From: Pichia kudriavzevii
Taxonomy: Eukaryota; Ascomycota; Pichiomycetes; Pichiales; Pichiaceae
NCBI RefSeq assembly: GCF_003054445.1
Contig: NC_042510.1
Span: forward strand, 1,225,139-1,289,138
Direction: 5' to 3'
DNA length: 64,000 nucleotides
Shown here: positions 46,916-57,509 of the stretch, piece by piece
Layout: each line of letters begins with the position of its first letter
How positions within the stretch are numbered: position 1 is the stretch's first letter
Notes under the pieces: generated by a model
Told to the model about the DNA's origin: nothing
What the model saw: the letters and a program-made list of their open reading frames with translations, nothing else
Databases searched by the model: none
Made by a program: the position numbers and the translations under genes

Positions 46916-47795
46916 CTAGAAAGTAAAAGTAAACTTTGGATTTAACTGATGTAGACACTATTCCTGTGTCTGCTGTAGACTCAACCTATACTATTGTTTA
47001 TAGTTAAAAAGAAAGAAAAAGTCCTTGTTGTTTTTTTTTTAGTTTCCTCCCAAAAAGTACAATGCTTTTAAAATGGATAATCTGATCAAAGGACACTATA
47101 TGTATATTTTGGTACTTAGTGTCCCTTTAAGCTTATTTGTGTTTGCCAATTGAAAACACATGGAAAGCATACAACTATTACATATGCTATCCATTGATAA
47201 CTTACATCTGGAGCATTAACTCAAGGAGTTCACCATGACACGATGGGCCCAGCTTTTCGTCTTTATTTTAAAGTTAAGCTTACCATTTAAATGAATCGTA
47301 AACTCTCCTATATACGGGGTCCCTCATGAACGCCGACATCAAAGGACTTTACAAGAGTACAAGGAGCATTTATTTTGTTTCCAAAACGAACACTTGACTG
47401 TATGCAAAAGTGCCTGTTCTGTTTTGACCCATTGTCACATTTCCCTCAGATCATTACACGGTTAATCTAGACCGTGGATGTACAATGGCATCTCCCGCAT
47501 AAACATGCTGCTGAGTCTCTGGGGTAACAACGGCTGGCTCCTGTTTTCATTGGATGGATTTGTAAAACCTCTGAAAGTGAGCAAAATACTCCAGATTAGG
47601 AAGTGGACAGTTGAACAAGATATTTTCAACGGTAAACTGTGTTTAATTTGCTCTTTGAGCAGTTTTTTCCGTTGCATAAACCAATTCAGACAATAGCTGT
47701 TCTGTACTTCCAAGTATAAAAATGGGTTCTTTTCCTCCAAGCTAAGAACTCATGAATGACTGTTGTTCCAATAATGAAAAAATGAACCAAGTAAA
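46916..47795. other. 0.9-kb gap upstream of the ferric reductase-like gene
   Basis: No gene supported. A T run lies at 47032-47041. A TATAAAA element at 47715-47721 is the likely TATA box of the downstream gene. Small upstream open frames between 47722 and 47799 precede its start codon. Confidence 0.5.
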
Positions 47796-49667
47796 ATGAA
47801 TATGGGAACACATAGTGTCTGGACGGGAAAAGACCTTTTCCGAAATGGAGTGTGGTGTATCAAAGATATGGGCACTGATGAATATAAGCATCTTCAGGCT
47901 CTATCGCAAAAGAGAGTCAGCTGGGCATCAAATGAAGCATATGGCCATTACATGATATATTTTTGTGTTGTTGTTATATTTCTATTCTTCATCAAAAGAA
48001 TCGTGTATCATTTTACTGATTGCTCCTCCAGGTTGAGTAATGGAAACAGCAATTTGGCAAAACGTTTCTATTACAAGGCTGCTGCAATAAACAGATGGGT
48101 CGGATATAGAAGGCTTCCGAAGCTCATCTGCAATATTTTCCAATTACCATCATCATTGGGAAATTTTTTATTAATTGCAGGTGGGTGTCTGTTTATGCTT
48201 TGTTACACTTTCATTCCAGGCTACTGGTACAGGGAATGCCGTGGGTTTGGTTCACCTCCACTGGCTGTGAGAACTGGACTACAATCGACGGCGTTACTCC
48301 CAATAATAATTATTTTATCTGGAAAGACCAACTTGATTTCACAACTCACTGATATCTCCTACGAGAAGCTAAATGTCTATCACAGATGGGTATCAATTAT
48401 GTGCTGCTTTCTCGGATGGGTTCATGTGATTCCTTTTTATATACAGGCCTATAGAGAAGGTGGTTCAGAAAGACTTGCTTACTTCCAATCTCACAATAAA
48501 TACTTTGTCAACGGTATTCCACCACTAGTGTTTCTGACAGTCTTGACTATATTTTCGCATTCTTACATTAGGGCAGTGTGGTACGAGTTATGGCTGCAAA
48601 TACACTGGATTTGCGCTATTGGAATGTACATTTCTCTTTTCATACATGCTTATCCTTCGTTAAATGCCTGGAAATATTTGGTAGCTACAGTGGTGTTTTG
48701 GTTTGCACAACTGTTGTGGAGGGCTGTGCGTAAGGGCATGCTAAGGCCCAATGGAGGATTTTTGAGGCCTAACAAGTGTAGAATCAGAAGGTTCACTTCA
48801 AATAATGAGAAGGAGCATTTTTTTGAAATCGTCGTTGAAAATTCCAATGATTTCAGTTGGTCGCCTGGTCAACATTTGTTTGTCAAAATTCCAGGCTTGA
48901 GATGCCTTGAGAGCCATCCTTTTTCGATATTGTCGATCTGTGAGCCAAGAGGAGACAGTGACATCAAACTTCTGGTGAAGACGGGTGGCCTAGGCGGCTT
49001 AACAAGATATTTGTATGATAAATTGCCTGATACAGGATACACAGAATCCAATATCTACATTGATGGTCCCTATGGCGGATGTTCCAGGCAGACTGGATCA
49101 TTTGAATCGGTATTTTTGATGGCGTCGGGCACTGGTATTTCGGCCATAATTCCTTTCTTGAACGAAGCATGCCGGGAGATCAAAAAAGGTGAATCAATCA
49201 CTGAATATGTACAACTGGATTGGTTTATCAGGCAGTCGGAGAACATTGAGTGGATTTTACCTGAATTGGAAACAATAGTTTCCCATTATTCGGACTTGGT
49301 TCTTCAAAGTTCAGCTAGGGTGAATATCCACGTCAAAGAAGACATGGCTGGTTCTGATAGTGAGTTCATGAAGCATTTGAGGGATAGCTTTTCACAATCT
49401 TCGTCATCAGAGTCTGAATCTAAGGAGGAGTTATCACTAAAGCCTGCCTCGACCGATCTAATTACAATAGTTAATGCGAAGTCAAATGTTTTGGATATAA
49501 TTAAGGACGCTGGAGAGAAACTTCAGCCGAGGAATGTGTTTGTTGTTTCGGGATCTGATTCAATGAAGACCCAGGTGTCGAACTCGGTTGCTAGCTTACA
49601 GGCTCGAGTATTTGACAATACCAATGTGCAAGAAATATACCTGCACTCCGAATCCTTCGGGTGGTGA
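47796..49667 (+). CDS. Ferric reductase-like transmembrane flavocytochrome (FRE family)
   Basis: A 623-residue membrane flavocytochrome that moves electrons from cytosolic NADPH through FAD and two hemes, usually to reduce Fe(III) or Cu(II) outside. Four heme histidines are present as two pairs with 13 residues between members: His196/His210 and His270/His284. The FAD motif HPFSIL and NADPH motif ASGTGISAIIPFL follow. The protein starts without a signal peptide and has a short N-terminal part of about 50 residues before its first helix. Most Fre1-Fre7 proteins have a signal peptide and a longer outside domain. It may therefore be an intracellular-membrane member, or its N terminus is misjudged. 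Physiological metal is unknown. Confidence 0.88.
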   Translation: MNMGTHSVWTGKDLFRNGVWCIKDMGTDEYKHLQALSQKRVSWASNEAYGHYMIYFCVVVIFLFFIKRIVYHFTDCSSRLSNGNSNLAKRFYYKAAAINRWVGYRRLPKLICNIFQLPSSLGNFLLIAGGCLFMLCYTFIPGYWYRECRGFGSPPLAVRTGLQSTALLPIIIILSGKTNLISQLTDISYEKLNVYHRWVSIMCCFLGWVHVIPFYIQAYREGGSERLAYFQSHNKYFVNGIPPLVFLTVLTIFSHSYIRAVWYELWLQIHWICAIGMYISLFIHAYPSLNAWKYLVATVVFWFAQLLWRAVRKGMLRPNGGFLRPNKCRIRRFTSNNEKEHFFEIVVENSNDFSWSPGQHLFVKIPGLRCLESHPFSILSICEPRGDSDIKLLVKTGGLGGLTRYLYDKLPDTGYTESNIYIDGPYGGCSRQTGSFESVFLMASGTGISAIIPFLNEACREIKKGESITEYVQLDWFIRQSENIEWILPELETIVSHYSDLVLQSSARVNIHVKEDMAGSDSEFMKHLRDSFSQSSSSESESKEELSLKPASTDLITIVNAKSNVLDIIKDAGEKLQPRNVFVVSGSDSMKTQVSNSVASLQARVFDNTNVQEIYLHSESFGW

Positions 49668-49744
49668 AGATCCTCGTTTCTATCTACAAAGTACCCTCTG
49701 TATTATTATTCATTTTTACATATATATATATTTATATTCGATAC

Positions 49745-49745
<1 letters not shown>

Positions 49746-49838
<93 letters not shown>
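49746..49838. repeat. CT dinucleotide microsatellite
   Basis: About 93 bases of almost pure CT repeats, broken once by a CCTC irregularity near 49788-49791. It lies about 80 bases after the ferric reductase-like stop codon, in the probable 3' UTR. Confidence 0.95.
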
Positions 49839-49840
<2 letters not shown>

Positions 49841-51159
49841 ATGAAATGCAATGTGAAACAACGCTTCTTCACTTCCAGATGAAATCGCACACCATGGGTT
49901 TGGCATTCGGAAACACAATGTCAGTTTTGTCAAAAGTTCCCATGCTTCATTCGCCAATGCTGGAAATATTTGTCCATGGCAATGGCTTATTAGTATATGC
50001 TGTACCAGTAGTAAATACCCAGGTTGTTCCAAACTATTGTTGCACTAGTTGGAAAACAGTTCAGCTCGTCTTCGGTTGTGTTTTCCAATGATACTCAATC
50101 AGATGTGAAGGGGAATTAGTTGAATTTACGGATTGTAAATGACCGTTGCGAGATTTCTACAATCCATTGTTTTGCAAGAGGTACGAATCAATATCAAGCA
50201 GAAAACCCCGATTGCTGCTGTATTAGTTGGCTTTTCACCTTTGCCTTGTGCATCTCTTAAAGTTTGCTGAATTGCACAGATGCCATTATATGTGCACTCA
50301 TATTATCCCTAAAGGTCTACTCAGCTAAAACCAAATTGTATGCAACCTTCCTCCAAAAGCCTGGGTTTCTCAAAGGGGAAAGTGTCTGAAAAATCGGCGA
50401 TAGACCATCTTACCCCGCTAGTTGACAATACGAGGCGCAAAAGCACAACATACCATTCACAACGATCTCTATTTCATTTTAATTTGTGACTTTCGGTTTT
50501 TCTGTACTTGATTAACAGAAGATAGCTTTTGTTATGTTCTACTAGACTTCCCCTCCCAAAGGTAGCATATTTTTTCCAGCTCAAACATTTTTTTTACTTT
50601 CTTATATCTAAATGAGACCATTCTTGTCCTAGTGGCCAATATTCATGTAAATTTTTTTTTTTTACAACCTTCAAGTAAAACTAAACTATTCCTGACTTAG
50701 GCAGGATGGCTCAGTACGATCCTGCTATTTGATGGTTTGGCGGATATTCTCGAAAGTGTGATCAGACCGACGACAATGCATACATACCCGAAGGAAAGGA
50801 AAGTTTGGCGTCCCAGGTTTTGTTTTAAACGGAGATGATTGCACGCCCTAGTTTATATTGTAATCTCATGTGCCAATGGGGCCGCTTCCACTTTTCAATG
50901 TAGCACCGGAGTGGTTAGTTCTGTTGCACAGTGTGGATTTCATGTAAATACTCTCGACTAGTTGTGTAAATGTGGTGGTGACTAACCAGACTCGTGAGCC
51001 ACATAAACAACGTTCGGAGTTGTTGGTGGGAATTAGTAATCAACAAAGGTGATTTTCTCAGTTTATAAGTAGGAGAGGACGTGTACACTTTTTCTCACCG
51101 ATAAACAGCTGCTTTGTTCCTTCGCCACTCTCTAGACCACACAAAACAGGACAAACAAG
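49839..51159. other. 1.3-kb gap without a supported gene
   Basis: A plus-strand open frame near 49840-50091 is Met-rich and has no family signature, so it is not called. The rest is AT-rich, with T runs at 50588-50595 and 50652-50663. The right end should hold the aldo-keto reductase promoter; a TATAAGTAG element is at about 51063-51071. Confidence 0.5.
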
Positions 51160-52089
51160 ATGACTTTCAAACTTCCAACAGACAAATCGGGAATCCCATT
51201 GATTGGTATTGGATCAGGCACTTATTATTATAAGAAGGACAAGCATGCTCCTGTCAACGAGCAGCTAGTCAAGATCTTCACCACAGCAGTGAAGGAGGGT
51301 TTTGTGCACTTGGACTCTGCTGAGGTTTATGGCAACGACGCCGAATTGAGGGATGCCTTGAAACAGTTGGTTGGTGGCGGGGTCAAGCGTGAAGATATAT
51401 TCATCACTGACAAATACTATGCCGGTGATGGAAGCTACAGTGCACATTCACCATTTTCCAATCCTTATGAAAGAATCAAGAGTTTGGTCAAAGAGTTGAA
51501 CACTTCCTATGTTGATTTGTATCTACTTCATGCGCCGTTTATCAAGAAGGAAAGCCATGGTTTTGATTTAAAGGAGGCCTGGAAGTATCTACAGCAGGCA
51601 AAGGACGAAGGGTTAGCCAAAAGAATCGGTGTTTCCAATTTCGGTGTTGAAGATCTCAAGGAAATCATTGGTACTACTGCAACAGATCCAGAGGTCAACC
51701 AAATCGAGTACAATGCGTTTTTGCAAAACCAGACTCCCGGAATCGTTGAGTTCAGCCAATCTCACAACATTGCAGTGGAAGCGTATTCCCCGCTTGCACC
51801 TATCACCAGCGGTGATTTGACTCAGGGCAAGGGATTGGAGTTTGCAAAGTACTTGGAAGAATTGGGTGCAAAGTATGGTAAGACAAACACCCAGATCTTA
51901 CTCAGGTGGGTCATTCAAACAAACGTCATTCCAATTACAACCACTTCCAAAGTAGAACGTCTACAAGAACTAAAGGGTGTGTTTGGTTGGGAGTTAGAAG
52001 CTTCTGAAGTATCCAAGATCTCAGAATTGGGCAAAGCGTATGGCACCTTGCGCAAGTATTGGAAGCCCGAATACTCCAAATATGATTGA
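51160..52089 (+). CDS. Aldo-keto reductase (AKR3 type)
   Basis: A 309-residue cytosolic NADPH-dependent reductase with the TIM-barrel fold. The catalytic tetrad is visible: Asp52 and Tyr57 in HLDSAEVYGND, Lys85 in ITDKYY, and His124 in VDLYLLHAPF. The coenzyme loop is ITTTSKVERLQE, containing the phosphate-binding Ser-Lys-x-x-Arg. It most resembles yeast alpha-keto amide/alpha-keto ester reductases (YDL124W type, 312 residues). The carbonyl substrate is not known. It converges on CDD1 with a 99-base gap. Confidence 0.9.
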   Translation: MTFKLPTDKSGIPLIGIGSGTYYYKKDKHAPVNEQLVKIFTTAVKEGFVHLDSAEVYGNDAELRDALKQLVGGGVKREDIFITDKYYAGDGSYSAHSPFSNPYERIKSLVKELNTSYVDLYLLHAPFIKKESHGFDLKEAWKYLQQAKDEGLAKRIGVSNFGVEDLKEIIGTTATDPEVNQIEYNAFLQNQTPGIVEFSQSHNIAVEAYSPLAPITSGDLTQGKGLEFAKYLEELGAKYGKTNTQILLRWVIQTNVIPITTTSKVERLQELKGVFGWELEASEVSKISELGKAYGTLRKYWKPEYSKYD

Positions 52090-52188
52090 TTGATTCACTG
52101 GTTAACTACCGAACACTATATATCATCACAATCGTTATGTATTTTTTTTTTTTGTTTTACAATAGCCCTGTCTCAATCAATCGACTCT

Positions 52189-52641
52189 CTAAAATCCAAG
52201 GTCTTCTGGCCCAAAACTATTTGGGAGTAACTCGTCTAGCGTCTTTATAGTGCTCTTTGAAGTGTCGTTATTGAACATGATAATTGGGAGTTGCAATTTT
52301 TTCTTGCCGATTTGGTTTGCACCGGAAAACTCACGAATGAATTGTCTACATACACCGCATGGAGATGAACACGTTGGGGAGTCGGTGACGATGGCGATAG
52401 CCTTAAACACTCTATCGCCTTCACTCACAGCCTTAGACATGGCAGTCCGCTCCGCACAGATGCCTGCTGTGTATGCCGCATTCTCAACGTTACATCCAGT
52501 GTAAAGCTTACCAGACTCTGCTAGAATGGCACATCCAACACGAAACTTCGAGTAGGGGCAGTACGCAATCTCTTGTGCCTTGAGAACCGTGGTTTTCAGT
52601 AATTCGTACTCTTCCTTTGTAACTAGAGACTCTGCAGACAT
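52189..52641 (-). CDS. CDD1: Cytidine deaminase
   Basis: A 150-residue zinc enzyme that deaminates cytidine and deoxycytidine in pyrimidine salvage. The ATG at 52641 fits the family length (142 in S. cerevisiae). The zinc ligands are Cys62, Cys95 and Cys98, and the proton-shuttle Glu64 is in the CAERTAM motif. Substrate-binding YCPYSKFRVGCA and the GCNVENAAY motif are present. An in-frame upstream extension to 52740 is not conserved and is left out. Confidence 0.95.
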   Translation of the reverse strand: MSAESLVTKEEYELLKTTVLKAQEIAYCPYSKFRVGCAILAESGKLYTGCNVENAAYTAGICAERTAMSKAVSEGDRVFKAIAIVTDSPTCSSPCGVCRQFIREFSGANQIGKKKLQLPIIMFNNDTSKSTIKTLDELLPNSFGPEDLGF

Positions 52642-53109
52642 TGTAAGCGGGAAATCGGCACAGTAGACGGGAGAGGGGGAAGGGGGGGAGGTCTTGGAAC
52701 ATGGAGAAGAGAGATATCGATAAGAGACACCAACTTCCATCCAAATTCTCCTCCAATTCTCCGTGATCAGATTCCAAGGCAGTGCATCCGCTCACCTCTC
52801 TATTTGAGATTCCAATACTACGACAATGGTCCACGTTGTGGCATGAACTTGGAGTAGTTGGGGAAGAAAGGATGTCGCCCCGATGTAAAGGTGCATCTTA
52901 AGGAAACAGGAGGTTTTGTTCTTGTATTAAGTCTGGTCTTGAATAGTTCTGCATTTTGGAATGGAGATTGTGGTAAGGGTACAAACGCTTCCCCTCTCGA
53001 ACCAAGATGGTCGAAAGTATCTATCCTAATAATGGCGATTTAGATAAGGAAACTCGATACAATACTCTAACATACTTTTAATAATATAAACAGACCCTTC
53101 TTTCTACGT
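52642..53109. other. Gap between CDD1 and the first FMO gene
   Basis: A 468-base tandem gap on the minus strand. A short plus-strand open frame at 52858-53043 has no supporting signature. No gene called. Confidence 0.5.
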
Positions 53110-54681
53110 TCACTTCAACAGTTCAGCAGGCTTGCACTTCCCGCTAACGAGAGACCTGAATGCCTTGATTAAAGCCGGTGTTGACGCATCAACTTCTGAC
53201 GATCTCCATCTATCCCTTTGTAAGGGGTTTGTTCTCCCTTCTGGCGCCAGACTGAACAGCGGGTTCAGTAGCTGCTCCTCAGCTTTATCCAAAAAGAAGC
53301 CTTGGAACCGGTGAGGAACTTCGGGCTCTTTTCTCTTTGTGCGGTATTCATCCCATTGTATTTGGTCCTTCAGATCGGGTAGTCTTTTAGAACCAGAAAA
53401 AACACCTGCAATTGCAGCTGCACTGTATTCCATCCCGTGAAACATCAGTCCAAAGGTCGGAATCCCTGCAGTGGCAAACGAATTGTCTATGGTGGAAAAG
53501 GTGTAGAGATACAGGTTACCTATTTTAGATACTGGACTATTGTTCTCATGATGATCGTAGATCTTGACCAGCTCATCTTCAGGGTTCAAAAATGGGAAAT
53601 GGTAGTGGTAACCAGTGGATAGGATAACATGGTCATATTTGCCAACCGTGCCATCTTCAAACATAACTTCACCTGTTTCGTGTAAATACTTGGAAATCCT
53701 AGGTTTGAATTGAACATTCGACACCATCTTGAAGCAATCGACGATCCATGGATAGACACTCTCGGATCTCTGGGAAACGGTAACACCCTTAGCAACTGGT
53801 GATAAGTATTGCAACAAATCTGCACTGCTTGTACCAGACCCACAAAGTAGAATTTTGGAATTTCTGTAATCGTTTGCATCCCTATACGATTTGCTGTGCT
53901 TGACCACATTGGGATATTTCCTAACGAATTCGTTCAGACCTTCCGTTTTAGGTATAAAGGGAACATTACAGTGCCCATTTGCTGCAACAACAGCATCAAA
54001 TTCCTCGGTGTACCACTGTTCAACTTTGGTACTTGGAGTTTTCTCTCTGATTGTCAGCAGCCATTTCTCCTGTCCATTTTCTTTGACAACCTTCTCAATT
54101 CTTTCCACTCCAGAATTGACACGGAAATGCCTCCTCAAATCGTATCTCTCAATCACCCTCTCCAGATAATCGGTAATATCATCCATTGATACTAACGGCT
54201 CCAAATATCTGCCTCTACTGAGGTTCTCCATTGGCGTATAAGAAAACCTCATATACTTCTCTGGAACATTTGTAAACAGATCTTTGTATGCGGCATTTCT
54301 ATGCCACCGATGCTCCTCTGACAGAGTCTTCTCACTTAACCTGACAAAAGGATGTTCTCTGGTTGCACTCTGCAACGATTTCCTGTTTGGTATTGACGGA
54401 CGCTCGTATATTCCATCCGGCTTATTGTAAGTACCTCTATTCAGAGCATGCAGAGGCGGTAATTGGGCATCGGGCTCTTTAAAGAAATTCCAAACGCCTC
54501 CTAGTTTGGAGTTTTGCTCAAAGCAAACCACCTTGTCGAACGCTGTAGTTACGGGTTTCACACAGGTCTCAAGGAGAGAGCGGCCGTTCTGAGAAACATG
54601 CACAAGCTCGTTCACACAGGCAATACCTGCAGGACCCCCTCCTATAACGGCAACGGATTTAATGACCTTGTTGATGCTCAT
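53110..54681 (-). CDS. Flavin-containing monooxygenase, copy A
   Basis: A 523-residue FAD- and NADPH-dependent monooxygenase of the FMO family. Yeast Fmo1 oxidises thiols and helps set ER redox balance; other relatives act on amines, sulfides or 2-oxo acids. The FAD motif GGGPAG is at 14-19 and LGGVWNF follows. The FMO-type stretch before the NADPH site reads VVKHSKSYRD. The NADPH motif is GSGTSSADLLQYL. The later ATG-like motif VILSTGYHYHFPFL is conserved. A partial membrane anchor is not evident. It is the paralogue of copy B, with a Dal5-type permease between them. Substrate cannot be named. Confidence 0.88.
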   Translation of the reverse strand: MSINKVIKSVAVIGGGPAGIACVNELVHVSQNGRSLLETCVKPVTTAFDKVVCFEQNSKLGGVWNFFKEPDAQLPPLHALNRGTYNKPDGIYERPSIPNRKSLQSATREHPFVRLSEKTLSEEHRWHRNAAYKDLFTNVPEKYMRFSYTPMENLSRGRYLEPLVSMDDITDYLERVIERYDLRRHFRVNSGVERIEKVVKENGQEKWLLTIREKTPSTKVEQWYTEEFDAVVAANGHCNVPFIPKTEGLNEFVRKYPNVVKHSKSYRDANDYRNSKILLCGSGTSSADLLQYLSPVAKGVTVSQRSESVYPWIVDCFKMVSNVQFKPRISKYLHETGEVMFEDGTVGKYDHVILSTGYHYHFPFLNPEDELVKIYDHHENNSPVSKIGNLYLYTFSTIDNSFATAGIPTFGLMFHGMEYSAAAIAGVFSGSKRLPDLKDQIQWDEYRTKRKEPEVPHRFQGFFLDKAEEQLLNPLFSLAPEGRTNPLQRDRWRSSEVDASTPALIKAFRSLVSGKCKPAELLK

Positions 54682-55742
54682 GTGGTAAACAGCTATACCA
54701 AATTAACCAAATCACTGATTACACTATACCGGATCTCCAACTTGACGGGGAAACTAGAATAACAGAACAAGGTATTGGATCAGATCAATGAAAAAGAAAG
54801 AAACACACACTCTACTAGTAGTCCATTACAAACATTTCCATAGTTGGGTGGATACCTATCACCTATCCAATTATGTGGTTGTGTGACACATTATCAATCA
54901 ACCTAACCTGGCCGTTAACGGCATGTCTCCCGCTATCTAATCTTCGGTATTAAGAACATAATATAAAAAATGAAAAAAATCGCCCATGTCACGTGCCCGC
55001 GCGCAATTCCGTGCAGAGAAGCTGCTCCTGCCTATTTGAGAGACCCAACTCTATCAGAGAGGGGGGGAGGGGGTGCACCCCCAGTGAAGGTTCACAAAGT
55101 CAACGACGCCGCAAACGTTTACAGTTGTTCTGTCAACAGCATCTCGGAGTTATTGTCTAGTCTCTCTGGAAGAAACAGGCACAGGGACAGGAACGGTGTA
55201 GTGCAATTAAGTATAACGTAGTGTACTATATTGTGAGATGCCACATTTTGGTGCTCAAAGAGGTGAAAATAAATGTTCAATCAGAGTGTTATCGCATATC
55301 TGGCCAAGTAAAACGGAAACTCCAGTGTATTTTCTGTATGAATGGCAGATGCCAGATAAGCTCCCCCTCCTTGTCCGGATATACTGGAGTTTCTCGCAGG
55401 TATGACTGGAGGGCTATAGTACCTCATTCTTGGCTTTGGTTGGGATGTTTGATTTGTTAGTCAGCCATGTAGGGATCTTCCCAAGCCGTTTGATAGTCGG
55501 AGAAAAAAAAAATAAAAAAATAAAAAAAAACGTAGAGCATATGCAAGCGCCACAGTTTTTTCCCATTATTAAGAGGGTCTTGTCAATGTATGAAGAAAAA
55601 AAATCCTGGAAAGAGATAAATATAGGCCTGTTCCTTGATTTTGAAATGTCTATTTCGTGTTGGAGTTACAACAAGGTATAGAAGATGTGTTTGTGGTCTT
55701 CTTCCACCAGTCTGCTGTTGCTCCATTCTTTGCTAACCAGTT
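54682..55742. other. 1-kb divergent gap before the permease gene
   Basis: No gene supported; short open frames have no signatures. A G-rich stretch is at about 55055-55078 and an A-rich run at 55502-55530. AGATAAG at about 55354-55360 is a GATA-factor-like core. Confidence 0.5.
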
Positions 55743-57314
55743 ATGTCAGAGTCAAGTTTCAGTGAAAAAAATAGTGAGGATCTTAAAACTCAGCTTACTC
55801 AAGCGGATAGGGAGAAGCACATCAACTCAAGAGACGCCGATATCACTCTTGCATTCTTAGAGAAATACGATGCCGAAGTTCCTGAAATAACGCCAGAAGA
55901 GGAAAAAAGGCTATCAAGGAAAGTCGTTTCTATCATTCTCTTCTTAACGGCATTCACTAATTTGTTGCTCTATGCAGATAAGGCAACTCTCTCGTATTCG
56001 TCGATATTCGGCATGTGGGAGGATACACATATGGATCAGAACAAATACAACAATTCCTCTACGCTGTTCTACGTCGGTTATATTGTGGGCCAAGTCAACC
56101 TGATATTGGTCCAAAAATTCCCCCTCGGGAAATTATTAACCATAACTTCCTTCTGTTGGAGTATGATCATCTTTTTACACTGTACGGCCTTCAATTATCA
56201 AGGCATATATGCTTTGAGGTTCTTTCTAGGGTTTGTCGAAGGTGTTGCTGTTCCAATGCTCAACACCACAATGGGTCAGTTTTTAACTGCACGTGAGAAG
56301 GCAGCAACTGCTCCACTGTTCTACTCCACTTGTCTTGGTGTCACCATTCCTGTTGGGTTTATTGCTTATGGTATCTTGTACGCAAAGTCCTCTGTTCCGA
56401 CTTGGAAGTTGTTTATGATTATCATTGGTGGCTGTACGTTCCTGTGGACTATTGTGATTTTTTTGATTTATCCTAATAATCCAACAGATGCTAAATTTTT
56501 GTCCACAAAGGAAAAGGTTTGGGTTATTAGAAGAGTCCAAGCTACAACTGGTGCGTCGATTGAGCAAAAAGTTATCAAGAAATATCAAATCAGAGAAGCT
56601 CTGTTGGACCCAATTTCTTGGTTATTTTTCTTCTTTTTCTTGACTCAACAATTGGCAAACAACCTACCGTATCAACAAAACCTACTTTTCGAGGGAATTG
56701 GTCGTGTTAACAATTTGGATTCTACTTTGGTTTCCGTTGCCTCAGGTGGATTTGCGGCTGCTTGTTGTATCGTGGCTACTACTTTCTTATTTTATAAACC
56801 TGGATTTACAGGGTTTTCGGTTTTCTTTTGGACAATGCCATCATTGGCTGCTTCCATTGCCGTTGCTTCGTTGCCTTGGGATAGAAAGATTGCACTACTA
56901 GGTATGCTATGCTTGGCCTCTCCTCTTTTTGGTATTCCTTTCATGCTAATGTTTTCTTGGAATTCAACAACGTGCTCTGGTTATACTAAAAAGATCACCA
57001 GAAATGCCATGATTATGGTTTCCTATGGTGTAGCGAATATCATTTCACCTCAGCTATGGAGATCTAAAGACGCACCAAGATTTATACCAGCGTGGATAGT
57101 GCAGATTGTTCTCTCCTTCTTTTTTGCACCGATTCTGGCCTTGATCATTTGGTATATTTTGCATAGAAGAAACAACTATAGAAAACACATTATTGAAACT
57201 GAGGGTAAGGAAAGAGGTTTTGTTAGTGATGGATCCAACGGTGAAATTGAAGTTGACACTGCCCTCTTAGACTTGACAGATCTGGAAAATAAAAACTTCA
57301 TTTATCCTTTATAG
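55743..57314 (+). CDS. MFS anion permease, Dal5/allantoate family
   Basis: A 523-residue major facilitator of the anion:cation symporter family. In yeast, the family includes carriers for allantoate, nicotinate, pantothenate, biotin and others. The hydrophilic start is acidic. Helix 1 onward reads VVSIILFLTAFTNLLLYADKATLSY; the region between helices 4 and 5 has RFFLGFVEGVAVPMLNTTMGQF, typical of Dal5 relatives. About twelve membrane helices are present, and the tail is acidic. It lies between the two FMO genes, facing copy B. Transport of an FMO substrate or product is a guess. Confidence 0.88.
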   Translation: MSESSFSEKNSEDLKTQLTQADREKHINSRDADITLAFLEKYDAEVPEITPEEEKRLSRKVVSIILFLTAFTNLLLYADKATLSYSSIFGMWEDTHMDQNKYNNSSTLFYVGYIVGQVNLILVQKFPLGKLLTITSFCWSMIIFLHCTAFNYQGIYALRFFLGFVEGVAVPMLNTTMGQFLTAREKAATAPLFYSTCLGVTIPVGFIAYGILYAKSSVPTWKLFMIIIGGCTFLWTIVIFLIYPNNPTDAKFLSTKEKVWVIRRVQATTGASIEQKVIKKYQIREALLDPISWLFFFFFLTQQLANNLPYQQNLLFEGIGRVNNLDSTLVSVASGGFAAACCIVATTFLFYKPGFTGFSVFFWTMPSLAASIAVASLPWDRKIALLGMLCLASPLFGIPFMLMFSWNSTTCSGYTKKITRNAMIMVSYGVANIISPQLWRSKDAPRFIPAWIVQIVLSFFFAPILALIIWYILHRRNNYRKHIIETEGKERGFVSDGSNGEIEVDTALLDLTDLENKNFIYPL

Positions 57315-57509
57315 ATTTCCCGCTCACCTGCATTTAAATTCACCATTTTGGTTTATGGTTTATATATATATATATATATGATTCCTGTATAATAAATACT
57401 AATGTCTAATAGATGATTTGAAAACTATCCATTTGCACCTAAGGATTAACCACCAAAAAAAAAACGTGCAATTGTATGTGGATCTAGATATGCGTGTGTA
57501 TTCAGTTGG
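57315..57509. repeat. Short convergent gap with TA repeat
   Basis: Contains a TA dinucleotide run at about 57361-57379 and an A run near 57455-57464. Serves as the 3' region for both the permease and FMO copy B. Confidence 0.7.

Noticed and set aside
49840-50091. Plus-strand Met-rich frame after the CT repeat
   Set aside because: No conserved motif; it depends on reading through the microsatellite in one frame.
52642-52740. Longer form of CDD1
   Set aside because: The extra 33 residues are Ser/Pro-rich and not part of the compact cytidine deaminase fold.
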